NCBI GenBank assembly: GCA_905205195.1
Contig: CAJLCS010000015.1
Coordinates: 1-34,561, forward strand
Length of the DNA stretch: 34,561 nucleotides
Source: an uncultured Eubacteriales bacterium
GTDB taxonomy: Bacteria; Bacillota; Clostridia; Oscillospirales; Oscillospiraceae
Direction of reading: 5' to 3'
The position numbers and the translations under genes were made by a program. Positions 13,952 through 21,313 of the stretch are shown in pieces (the first letter of the stretch is position 1; each line of letters begins with the position of its first letter). The notes below the pieces were generated by a model. That model ran no database searches, had not been told where the DNA came from, and saw only the letters and a program-made list of their open reading frames with translations.

Positions 13952-14494
13952 TCAGTCCTCCAGCGCGTCCTCGTCGTCCAGCAGCGCCGTCATGGTCAGG
14001 TTGTAAACCTCTTCCGCCTTCTTTTCAAAGAGCTTGCTCAGCCGCACGGCCTGCCGCTGATCCGGCGCCATCAGCTCCAGCGTCATCAGATTCCCCGTTT
14101 CGTCGTCCAGCGACATGACCACGGAAAAGTCCCCGTTGTCCCGGGGCGTGATCTGGGTTTTGACGAAGCTGCTGCGGCGCAGCTGCCGGTTGAACCGGGC
14201 CACGGCGTTCTCCGCCCGCTGCTTGACGGAAAAGGCGATGGAATCCTCCGTCACCGCGCCGTCCTGACGGCCCTTCTCCGTAATCTCGTAGCGCTGGCCC
14301 TCCGCTTCCTTCAAATGGCCGGATTTGACCATTTCCGGAATGGCGGTACACACGTCAAAATAGCTCAGGCAGTCGTCCTGATAGCACAGCTCGTAAATCT
14401 CCTGTGTCGTCATGGGGTAATTGGATCTGGAGGCCACAAACAAAATCAGCACCTTCACATCCATCATATCATGGATAAAACCCAGTCTCTGCAT
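13952..14494 (-). CDS. DUF4364-family winged-helix protein
   Basis: This 180-residue protein resembles the DUF4364 family of Firmicutes. The N-terminal part (about 10-80) reads as a winged helix (MTTQEIYELCYQDDCLSYFDV, in part, and LKEAEGQRYEITEKGR); the rest is alpha/beta of unknown role. ATG 14494 is preferred over GTG 14497, because AGGTGA then lies 7 bases upstream. It is probably a DNA-binding regulator, but no target is known. It is divergent from dpaAB with about 97 bases between the starts. Confidence 0.85.
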   Translation of the reverse strand: MQRLGFIHDMMDVKVLILFVASRSNYPMTTQEIYELCYQDDCLSYFDVCTAIPEMVKSGHLKEAEGQRYEITEKGRQDGAVTEDSIAFSVKQRAENAVARFNRQLRRSSFVKTQITPRDNGDFSVVMSLDDETGNLMTLELMAPDQRQAVRLSKLFEKKAEEVYNLTMTALLDDEDALED

Positions 14495-14515
14495 CACCGA
14501 TCACCTCTTGGTTTT

Positions 14516-14543
14516 ATTATACAGAAATCCCGCAAAAAATCAA
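14516..14543 (-). promoter_or_regulatory. Promoter of the DUF4364 gene
   Basis: Minus strand: -35 TTGATT (14543-14538), 16-base spacer, -10 TATAAT (14521-14516). No clear vegetative promoter is seen for the divergent dpaAB pair, consistent with a sporulation sigma factor there. Confidence 0.7.
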
Positions 14544-14591
14544 GCACCTGCTGACGGCGGCGGGCATAGTCTGGCGGGAAAGGAGGATGTT

Positions 14592-15344
14592 ATGAATCCG
14601 TTTCTTTTTTATAGCGCCGGAGCCGGTCCCGCCGGGGCATTTGCCGCCGCCGGACTGGGGCAGGCCGGCATTCCCTTTGCGGAGGACCTCTCCCCCGCCG
14701 TCACCCATCTGCTGCTGCCGGTGCCCAGTCTGACCCCGGAGGGGCTGCTCCGGGGCGGCGGCGACCCGGAGGCGCTGCTTGCCCGGTCCGGCCGGGACGT
14801 GACCGTCATCGGCGGCGGGCTGGACCGGCCGGTGTTTGATGCCGTCCGGAAGCTGGACCTGCTTCAGGACCCCGGTTATCTCGCCAAAAATGCCGCCATT
14901 ACTGCCGACTGCGCCCTTCGCCTGGCGGAAGCCCGGCTGCCCTGCCTGTGGGACGGAACGCCGGTGCTGATCGTCGGCTGGGGCCGGATCGGAAAGCATC
15001 TGGCCTTCCGGCTCCGGCAGCGCGGTGCCGCCGTCACCGTCGCCGCCCGGAAGGAACGGGACCGGGCCATGGCCGAGAGCTTCGGCATCCGGGCCGTGCC
15101 GACGGACCGAATGCCCCTTGCGGACTGCCGGGTCCTGTTCAACACCGTACCGGCGCCGGTTCTGTCGGAGGCCGACGCCACCCGGTGCCCGCCGGGGTGC
15201 CTAAAAATGGAGCTTGCCTCGGTGCCCGGCATCGGCGGAACCGACGTTCTGCAGGCCCGCGGCCTGCCGGGGCGGCTGGCGCCGGAGGCCTCCGGCGCCC
15301 TGATCGCTGAAACCGTGCTGAAGCTGCTGGGAGGTGCTTTCTGA
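14592..15344 (+). CDS. dpaA: Dipicolinate synthase subunit A (short form)
   Basis: This 250-residue protein carries the DpaA NAD(P)-binding core (VLIVGWGRIGKHLAFRLRQRG in part, about 122-142), the motif VLFNTVPAPVL, and KMELASVPG near the C-terminus. With DpaB it makes dipicolinic acid, the calcium-chelating core compound of endospores, from a lysine pathway intermediate. ATG 14592 has AAAGGAGG 7 bases upstream. It is about 45 residues shorter than the Bacillus protein; the N-terminal Rossmann-like half is reduced. The stop overlaps the dpaB start by one base (TGATG). Confidence 0.9.
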   Translation: MNPFLFYSAGAGPAGAFAAAGLGQAGIPFAEDLSPAVTHLLLPVPSLTPEGLLRGGGDPEALLARSGRDVTVIGGGLDRPVFDAVRKLDLLQDPGYLAKNAAITADCALRLAEARLPCLWDGTPVLIVGWGRIGKHLAFRLRQRGAAVTVAARKERDRAMAESFGIRAVPTDRMPLADCRVLFNTVPAPVLSEADATRCPPGCLKMELASVPGIGGTDVLQARGLPGRLAPEASGALIAETVLKLLGGAF

Positions 15345-15907
15345 TGGAACTCGGATTTGCCATGTGCGGCTCGTTCTGCACCTTTGACCGGGTATTCCCC
15401 GTCCTGGCCCGGTGCGCCGCCGAACACCGGGTGACCCCCATTTTTTCCGACGCCGCCTACACCGTTGACAGCCGGTTCGGCACGGCGAAAGCGCACATTG
15501 CCCGGGCCGCCGCCCTCTGCGGCCGTCCGCCGCTGCATACGCTGGCGGAGGTGGAGCCCATCGGGCCGAAAAAGCTGCTGGACGCGCTGGTCATCGCCCC
15601 CTGCACCGGTAATACGCTGGCCAAGCTGGCCCACGGCATTGCCGACACGCCGGTGACCATGGCAGCCAAAAGCCATCTCCGCAACGGCCGCCCGGTGCTG
15701 ATTGCCGTGTCCACCAACGATGCGCTGGCCGGTGCCGCCGAGAACATCGGGCGGCTGCTCGCCCGGAAGCACTACTATTTTGTCCCCTTCCGGCAGGACG
15801 ATCCGGAGGGGAAGCCCACGAGTCTGGTGGCGGACTTTGCATCCATTCCCGCCGCGCTGGAGGCCGCCCTGGAGGGCCGTCAGCTTCAGCCGCTGCTTCT
15901 GGGATAG
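15344..15907 (+). CDS. dpaB: Dipicolinate synthase subunit B (flavoprotein)
   Basis: This 187-residue flavoprotein of the SpoVFB/Dfp type has MCGSFCTFDRVFP at the N-terminus and LVIAPCTGNTLAKLAHGIADTP (part) for flavin binding. MAAKSHLRNGRPVLIAVSTNDAL (part) and the NIGRLLARKHYYFVPFRQDDP region (part) are typical of DpaB. It acts with DpaA in the mother cell to supply dipicolinate. Its presence says the organism can, or recently could, form endospores. No terminator is visible before the convergent epimerase gene, whose stop lies 3 bases away. Confidence 0.95.
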   Translation: MELGFAMCGSFCTFDRVFPVLARCAAEHRVTPIFSDAAYTVDSRFGTAKAHIARAAALCGRPPLHTLAEVEPIGPKKLLDALVIAPCTGNTLAKLAHGIADTPVTMAAKSHLRNGRPVLIAVSTNDALAGAAENIGRLLARKHYYFVPFRQDDPEGKPTSLVADFASIPAALEAALEGRQLQPLLLG

Positions 15908-15909
15908 CG

Positions 15910-16920
15910 TCAGCGGCGCAGCACTTCCTTCGCACTTTCCAGCGCTTCAATCACCCGGTCGCACCAGGCGTCAAATTCCGGATCCGCCGTCTGCCGGGCC
16001 GGATCGGCGAGCAGGTTTGCCACCGCCTCCCGGATTCCCCGGCAGGCCGGGATCTCCGCCCGGAACGCCGGAACGGCCCGCTTCAGCTTGGTATTGTCGA
16101 ACACCACGCTGTAGGCCTTGTCCCCCAGCAGCGCTCCCTCCAGATCGTAGGGGGAAACCGCCGCCAGAAAGTCCGACGCCACATGATACGCCTTCAACGG
16201 CACGCCCAGCGCATCGGCAATCAGGCCGTGAATCTGGTCCCAGGTCAGCGCCTCATCGGAAGTGATGTGGAACGCCTCGCCGATGGCGCGGGGATTGCCC
16301 AGCAGGCCCACAAAGCCCCGGGCAAAATCGTCGCTGGCGGTCAGCGTCCACAGCGACGTGCCGTCGCCGGGAATCAGTACCGGCTTTCCGTCCAGCATCC
16401 GCCGCAGCACCTGCCAGCTTCCCTTGTTGCCGTGAATACCCACCGGGACCTTTTCCGGGCCATAGGTGTGGCTGGGCCGGACGACGGTCACCGGGAAGCC
16501 GTTTTCCCGGTACTGCTGCATCAGGTATTCCTCACAGGCCGCTTTCTTCCTCGAATAGGCCCAGTGGGGGTTATACAGGGCTACGCCCTCGGTGATCCGG
16601 TAGTCCCGGGGCGGTTTCTGGTAGGCCGACGCCGTGCTGACAAACACATACTGGCCGGTTTTGCCCCCAAACAGCCGCCGGTCCCGCTCCACGTCCGCCG
16701 TCTCGAAGGCGATAAAGTCGCAGACCGCGTCAAAATGCCGCCCTTCCAGCTTCCGGGCCGTTTCCTCCTCCTGCCGGATGTCGGCAATCAGGCTTTCCGC
16801 CCCGGCCGGCAGCGGGTGGTTGCCTCGGTTCAGCAGGGTGACCCGGTCGCCCCGCTCCAGCAGCTGCTTTGTCACCGACAGGCTGATGTTGCCGGTGCCG
16901 CCGATTAAAAGAATGTCCAT
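15910..16920 (-). CDS. NAD(P)-dependent epimerase/dehydratase (extended SDR)
   Basis: This 336-residue protein has GGTGNIS (7-13) for cofactor binding, VSTASAY for the catalytic serine region, and YSRKK (Tyr 122, Lys 126) as the active-site pair. It resembles nucleotide-sugar or sugar epimerase/reductase members of uncertain substrate. ATG 16920 has AAGGAG 7 bases upstream. It is the fourth gene after lactonase, SDR and mannonate dehydratase-like genes. However, a strong terminator lies between, its T5 tract touching the ribosome binding site. It therefore probably receives only readthrough transcription from that operon, or is attenuated. Confidence 0.82.
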   Translation of the reverse strand: MDILLIGGTGNISLSVTKQLLERGDRVTLLNRGNHPLPAGAESLIADIRQEEETARKLEGRHFDAVCDFIAFETADVERDRRLFGGKTGQYVFVSTASAYQKPPRDYRITEGVALYNPHWAYSRKKAACEEYLMQQYRENGFPVTVVRPSHTYGPEKVPVGIHGNKGSWQVLRRMLDGKPVLIPGDGTSLWTLTASDDFARGFVGLLGNPRAIGEAFHITSDEALTWDQIHGLIADALGVPLKAYHVASDFLAAVSPYDLEGALLGDKAYSVVFDNTKLKRAVPAFRAEIPACRGIREAVANLLADPARQTADPEFDAWCDRVIEALESAKEVLRR

Positions 16921-16931
16921 AGTTTCTCCTT

Positions 16932-16967
16932 AAAAAGTGCGGCGGACAGTACGATGTACTGTCCGCC
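16932..16967 (-). terminator. Terminator between the mannonate dehydratase-like and epimerase genes
   Basis: GGCGGACAGTAC and GTACTGTCCGCC (16941-16967) form a perfect 12-bp stem with a 3-base loop. On the minus strand it is followed by GCAC and TTTTT (16936-16932), then AAGGAG of the next gene. Confidence 0.88.
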
Positions 16968-16981
16968 GGGTAAGCATCAAA

Positions 16982-18202
16982 TTAGGAACGAACAGAGGTG
17001 CCGTCGGGAAGCCGGGACAGCAGCCAGTTGCGGGACTCATGCCGCATTTCGCAGGGATACTTCTTGGCCAGCTCCTCGTTGAGGTCCACACCAAGGCCGG
17101 GAGCCTCGTTGACGTACAGGTAGCCCTTGTTGTCGGTGTGGGGGCAGCCCGGGAAGACTTCCTGCTCCACTTCGGGATGGCCGGAGAACTCCTGAATGCC
17201 GAAATTGGGGGAAACCAGATCCAGATGCACCTGCGCCGCCATGCCCACGGGGGACAGGTCGCCGGGGCCGTGCCAGGCCGTCCGGACGCCGAACACCTCG
17301 CAGAACTTGGCCAGCTTGTTGGCAGGCGTCAGGCCGCCGATCTGGCTGATGTGGACGCGGATGTAGTCGATGAGCCGGTTGATGACCAGATTCCGCCACT
17401 CCAGCGGATGATTGAACAGCTCGCCCATGGCCAGCGGCGTGGAGCACTGCTCCCGGATCTTCTCGAACCACTCGGGCTGCTCGGGGCACAGGGCGTCCTC
17501 CAGGAAGAACAGGTTGTACGGCTCCAGCGCTTTGGCCATCCGCACGGCCATGTTGCCGGTGAGGCGCTCGTGGATATCGTGGAGGAACATAACGTTCTTG
17601 CCCTTGAAATCCTCGTCGAGGTGCTTAAACATCTCAATCTGCATATCCATGTAGGACTTGGGATTGAAGTAAGCGCCGGAGGGAGCGCCGTCGGGCTTGA
17701 CCATATCCTGACGGGTGGGGTCGCCGCCGTAGCCGCCCAGCTGCACCCGGACGTAGCGATAGCCCTGATCCAGATAGTCCTGCACGCCCTTTTCCACCTC
17801 GTCGATGGTCCGGCCGCCGGCATGGCGGTACACGTCAACGCCCTGACGGACCTTGCCGCCCAGCAGATCGTACACCGGCATTCCGGCCATTTTGCCCTTG
17901 ATATCCCACAGGGCTTCGTCCACGCCGGAGATGGCGTTGTTCAGGACGGGGCCGTTGCGCCAGTAGGAGCTGCCCATCATGACCTGCCAGATATCCTCGA
18001 TGTTGTCCACGCTGCGGCCCACCAGCAGAGGCTTCATGTACTTTTCCACGGTCTCCGCCACGGACCACCAGCGCTGGGTGAAGGTGGCGCAGCCCAGGCC
18101 GTACAGGCCCGGCTCGGTGGTTTCGATTTTCACGACCACCAGATCGATATTCCGGGGCGCGGTGCAGATGGCACGGACGTCTCTGATTTTTACGTTACTC
18201 AT
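16982..18202 (-). CDS. Mannonate/altronate dehydratase-like enolase-superfamily enzyme (ManD/RspA family)
   Basis: This 406-residue protein matches ManD in length and motifs. Metal ligands are Asp 209 (FLHDIHERL), Glu 235 (FFLEDAL) and Glu 261 (MGELFN); catalytic candidates are His 211 and His 311 (TAWHGPGDLSPVGMAA). Characterised members dehydrate D-mannonate and/or D-gluconate to 2-keto-3-deoxy-gluconate, with activities from high to very low, so the true substrate needs assay. ATG 18202 overlaps the SDR stop (ATGA) and AAAGGAG lies upstream. With the lactonase and SDR it would complete oxidation, ring opening and dehydration of an aldose. Confidence 0.9.
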   Translation of the reverse strand: MSNVKIRDVRAICTAPRNIDLVVVKIETTEPGLYGLGCATFTQRWWSVAETVEKYMKPLLVGRSVDNIEDIWQVMMGSSYWRNGPVLNNAISGVDEALWDIKGKMAGMPVYDLLGGKVRQGVDVYRHAGGRTIDEVEKGVQDYLDQGYRYVRVQLGGYGGDPTRQDMVKPDGAPSGAYFNPKSYMDMQIEMFKHLDEDFKGKNVMFLHDIHERLTGNMAVRMAKALEPYNLFFLEDALCPEQPEWFEKIREQCSTPLAMGELFNHPLEWRNLVINRLIDYIRVHISQIGGLTPANKLAKFCEVFGVRTAWHGPGDLSPVGMAAQVHLDLVSPNFGIQEFSGHPEVEQEVFPGCPHTDNKGYLYVNEAPGLGVDLNEELAKKYPCEMRHESRNWLLSRLPDGTSVRS

Positions 18203-19098
18203 TTCTTTTCGTCTCCTTTTTCTTCGGTCTTGGTTGCTTCCTGCTTCTTTCTTCTAACGCCGTAGTGGTCATGATAGCCCCAACCACGGACGTTGTGCTC
18301 AATGCTGGGAGATTCGGGCATACCGGGCAGAATCAGGCCGCCGTCCACCCGGATGGTAATGCCGGTGATGTAAGAGGCCTCGTCGGACGCCAGGAACGCC
18401 ACCGCGTTGGCGATATCCGCCGGGGTTCCGTACCGGGACAGGGGGATCATATGGCCCACGATGTCGTAGTTTTCGTCGTAATGCTTGGCCCACTCCGGCG
18501 GAAGGTCCTTCAGCTGCTCCGGCGTGCGGACTTTGGTAAAGCCGGGGGCCACGTTATTGACGCGGATGCCGTAAGGTCCCAGCTCGATGGCCAGAGACTG
18601 AATGGCCCGGTTCAGGGCCGCCTTCATGCCGCCGTAAATGGCATCGCCGGGATAGGCCCGCTCGCCCCGGGAGGAGGTGATGTTCACCACGCTGCCCCGG
18701 ATGCCGTTTTCGACCATGTACTGGGCCGCCGCCTGGGTCATAAGAATGTAGTTCTTGAAGTCCAGCTCCACCAGCTGGTCCATTTCCTCCTCCGGCATAT
18801 CCAGAATGCCGGTCATACGGCACAGGCCCGCATTGTTGACCAGCAGGTCCAGGCCGCCCATTGTTTCGATGGCCTTGGCCACCAGTGCCTTGCCCTCGCC
18901 CCGGTGATCCAGCGCCGCCTGGAAGGCCGTACACTTGGTGCCGAAGGTGGACTGAATCTTTTCTACCAGGTCCTCCGCCTCGGCGCCGTTGGTATTGTAG
19001 GAAATGACCAGCTCATAGCCCAGCGAAGCCAGCTTCCATGCAATACCCCGTCCGATGCCCCGGCTGGCACCCGTTACGATCGCTTTTTTTGCTTCCAT
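18199..19098 (-). CDS. SDR-family oxidoreductase, probable sugar/aldose dehydrogenase
   Basis: This 299-residue classical short-chain dehydrogenase has TGASRGIG (9-16), NNAG (88-91), active-site Ser 142/143 (NITSSRG), and Tyr 155 with Lys 159 (YGGMK). The C-terminus is extended past the usual end by about 40 residues, rich in His, Trp and then Lys/Glu (ending TEEKGDEKK). The enzyme would oxidise a sugar or sugar acid with NAD(P). ATG 19098 has AGGAG about 10 bases upstream, 19 bases after the lactonase stop, and the gene is coupled to the dehydratase. Glucose 1-dehydrogenase-like or gluconate 5-dehydrogenase-like roles are both possible. Confidence 0.88.
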   Translation of the reverse strand: MEAKKAIVTGASRGIGRGIAWKLASLGYELVISYNTNGAEAEDLVEKIQSTFGTKCTAFQAALDHRGEGKALVAKAIETMGGLDLLVNNAGLCRMTGILDMPEEEMDQLVELDFKNYILMTQAAAQYMVENGIRGSVVNITSSRGERAYPGDAIYGGMKAALNRAIQSLAIELGPYGIRVNNVAPGFTKVRTPEQLKDLPPEWAKHYDENYDIVGHMIPLSRYGTPADIANAVAFLASDEASYITGITIRVDGGLILPGMPESPSIEHNVRGWGYHDHYGVRRKKQEATKTEEKGDEKK

Positions 19099-19117
19099 TG
19101 TTCCCGTCTCCTGTTTG

Positions 19118-20173
19118 TTATAATAAAATAAGATCCACGAAAACCGCCTGCGGGATGGATTCCTCCGCCACGGGGCTGCCGATGGCGCCGGTCTCCGGAT
19201 CCCGGGGGCAAAGCACCAGATTGCCGGTGACCTGATTGGTAATCAGGACAAGCCGGTTATCCGGAACCATACAGAAATTGCGGGGGCACCTGCCCCAGGA
19301 GTCATAGTATCCCGTCAGCGTGACGCGGCCGGTTTCGCCGTCCACCCGGAACGCCGTCAGGCAGTCCCGACCCCGGCAGGAGGCATACAGAAACCGCCGG
19401 TCCGGCGAAAAATGGATGTCCGCCGCGGTGTTGAAGTCCGTAAAGTCCGGCGGCAGCAGCGCTTCCGTCTGCACCGTCCGGTATCCGTCGCCGCTGCGCT
19501 GCAGGACGAAGAGCTTGTTGCCCATTTCCGTCACCAGATAGCACCGTGCCCCGTCGTCCGAGAAAACGAAGTGCCGGGGGCCTTCCCCACCGGGAAGGTG
19601 AATCTGCCGGTCGTCCGCCGCCAGCGTCACCGTGCCGTCCGGATGGGTGTCGTAGCAGAACACCTGATCCAGCCCCAGGTCCGCCGCGTAGAGCGTCTTT
19701 CCGTCGGGACCGATGACGGTGGAATGGACATGGGGGCCTTCCTGGCGGCCCTGGCTGTCAAAGCCCACACCGTGATGCTGCTCCAGCTGGCACAGGGCGT
19801 CCATATCGCCCTCTGCCGTCAGCGAGCAGGTCACCAGACTGCCGCTGGCGTAGTTGGCCGCCGAAAGGTGCCGCCCGTCGGGCCACGCCGTCAGGTGGCA
19901 CATCGCCGTCCCCGGCGTTTCAATCCGGTTGCGGAAGGTCAGTCTGCCGCTTTGGGGATCCCGCCGGAAGGCGGAAACATAGCCGTGGTCCATCCGTTCG
20001 CTGACAGCGTAAACATGCTCCCGGCCCACCACCAGAAAGGACGGATTGTCGCTTTCCGCCGGGTAGGATTCCAGCCGGGTCAGCGTCCGGGCCTGAGTAT
20101 CGAGACGGAGATGGGTAATGCCGTCGCCGCCCGTTTTGCTCTGATAAGAGCCAACGTAAACATCGTAATTCAA
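19118..20173 (-). CDS. Lactonase-family (6-phosphogluconolactonase-like) beta-propeller
   Basis: This 351-residue seven-bladed propeller of the lactonase family (PF10282 type) contains GPHVHSTVIGPDGKTLYAADLGLDQ (part), GEGPRHFVFSDD, TAADIHFSPDRRFLYASCRG (part) and CPRNFCMVPDNRLVLITNQ (part). It would open an aldonolactone to the free acid. The start is TTG 20173: GGAGG lies 8 bases upstream, and the promoter -10 (20229-20234) overlaps the only upstream ATG (20230), so that ATG would not be on the transcript. It is the first gene of the lactonase-SDR-dehydratase operon. The gene upstream on the same strand is an AraC regulator, its likely controller. Confidence 0.87.
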   Translation of the reverse strand: MNYDVYVGSYQSKTGGDGITHLRLDTQARTLTRLESYPAESDNPSFLVVGREHVYAVSERMDHGYVSAFRRDPQSGRLTFRNRIETPGTAMCHLTAWPDGRHLSAANYASGSLVTCSLTAEGDMDALCQLEQHHGVGFDSQGRQEGPHVHSTVIGPDGKTLYAADLGLDQVFCYDTHPDGTVTLAADDRQIHLPGGEGPRHFVFSDDGARCYLVTEMGNKLFVLQRSGDGYRTVQTEALLPPDFTDFNTAADIHFSPDRRFLYASCRGRDCLTAFRVDGETGRVTLTGYYDSWGRCPRNFCMVPDNRLVLITNQVTGNLVLCPRDPETGAIGSPVAEESIPQAVFVDLILL

Positions 20174-20228
20174 TCTTTCAGCCTCCTGTCGGCCATAGCC
20201 AAAAGGCCATACCTTCACATCTAAAGGC

Positions 20229-20257
20229 ATTATACAATCGGTTTTCTTGTTTGTATA
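20229..20257 (-). promoter_or_regulatory. Promoter of the lactonase-SDR-dehydratase operon
   Basis: Minus strand: -10 TATAAT (20234-20229), 17-base spacer, weak -35 TATACA (20257-20252). The poor -35 fits activation by the neighbouring AraC regulator. No terminator is visible between that regulator and this promoter. Confidence 0.6.
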
Positions 20258-20299
20258 TTGGCAGATGCGACGAATCTTCCCGCCGTTTTTTGTTGGTTT

Positions 20300-21232
20300 T
20301 TACCTCTTGACACCATCTTTTTCCAGGCGTGTCCCATACCGCTTCCGATAATCCCGGGGGGCCAGCCCGGTCAGCTTCAGGAAGCACCGGTTAAAGCCGG
20401 AAACGTCGGAAAAGCCGCATTTCCCCGCAATTTCGATCATTTTGTCCCCGTCCTCCAGCAAAAGGCGGCAGGCCCGGTGAATCCGGCAGGCGGTAATATA
20501 GTCCTTCGGTGCCACGCCCACCGCCGCGCCGAACCGCCGCCGGAAGGTGGCAAGGCTCATGCCGCACAGACGGGCCAGCTCCTGCACCTCCGGCGCAGTT
20601 CCGCCGTCCACCTGGTCCCGGATGGCCAGCAGCGCCGGGGCGATTTCCCGCAGCCCCGGCTTCCGGCCGGAATCCGGCTGCTTCGCCGGTACCGGCACCT
20701 GACACAGCGCCGTCATCAGCATCAGAAAGCTCGCCCCGTAGCAGAGCATCGGCTCCTGCCGCCCGTCCTCCGGCTCGAACACCTCCCGGACCATGCTTCT
20801 GACCAGACGGCAGATTTCCGGGTAGCGTTCCCGGTCGATAATACCGCTGACGCCCATTTCCCGACCCAACAGCCGCTCCCGCACCGCCGGGTCGGTGATG
20901 CCGATCCGGTCCAGCAGCCCGGCGCCGTCCACGTTCAGCCAGTACCAGCGGCTCGGCGTATCGCCGGTGCTTTTGGACAGGTGCCGCTGAAAAGGAAACA
21001 CGATCTGCACATCCCCGGCCCGGAAGGGATAGGACCGGCCGTCCACATAGCAGATCCCCGTGCCGCCGGTACAATAGCCGATTTCAATCAGATTATGGAA
21101 GTGCAGATAGGTCACATCGTACACATTCAGTGCGCCGGGCGCTGCGGCGCTTTCCCCGGCGGCGGGGTAGACCGGTTGGGTGTACACATAGACCACCGGC
21201 AGCCGGGGCAGCGGATCTGAGCGATTTGGCAT
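20300..21232 (-). CDS. AraC-family transcriptional regulator
   Basis: This 310-residue protein has an N-terminal cupin (LHFHNLIEIGYCTGGTG, YPFRAGDVQIVFPFQRH) and a C-terminal double helix-turn-helix (about 205-305: LARLCGMSLATFRRRFGAAVG in part, and AGKCGFSDVSGFNRCFLKLTGLAPRDYR in part). ATG 21232 has AAAGGAG 9 bases upstream. It sits between two possible targets: the lactonase operon downstream on the same strand, and the ADP-ribosylglycohydrolase operon divergently. It may control both. The inducer is likely a sugar or sugar acid, by family precedent. Confidence 0.9.
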   Translation of the reverse strand: MPNRSDPLPRLPVVYVYTQPVYPAAGESAAAPGALNVYDVTYLHFHNLIEIGYCTGGTGICYVDGRSYPFRAGDVQIVFPFQRHLSKSTGDTPSRWYWLNVDGAGLLDRIGITDPAVRERLLGREMGVSGIIDRERYPEICRLVRSMVREVFEPEDGRQEPMLCYGASFLMLMTALCQVPVPAKQPDSGRKPGLREIAPALLAIRDQVDGGTAPEVQELARLCGMSLATFRRRFGAAVGVAPKDYITACRIHRACRLLLEDGDKMIEIAGKCGFSDVSGFNRCFLKLTGLAPRDYRKRYGTRLEKDGVKR

Positions 21233-21273
21233 GGTTTTTGACTCCTTTGGCCTAGATTTTTCTTTCTCCTCCC

Positions 21274-21301
21274 ATTATACTGAAAACAGCACAAAAAACA
21301 A
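21274..21301. promoter_or_regulatory. Overlapping divergent promoters sharing a symmetrical -10
   Basis: Minus strand: -35 TTGTTT (21301-21296), 16-base spacer, -10 TATAAT (21279-21274), for the AraC gene. Plus strand: -10 TATACT (21276-21281) for the ADP-ribosylglycohydrolase, without a good -35. The two -10 elements overlap by four bases, so polymerase cannot open both at once. Confidence 0.65.
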
Positions 21302-21313
21302 GGAGGAACCGTC

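Noticed and set aside
16937..18265. Plus-strand open frame of 442 residues opposite the mannonate dehydratase-like gene
   Set aside because: Antisense to a complete enolase-superfamily enzyme with all metal ligands; no independent support.
20174..20230. Start of the lactonase at ATG 20230
   Set aside because: The ATG is part of the promoter -10 element, and a strong GGAGG lies before TTG 20173.
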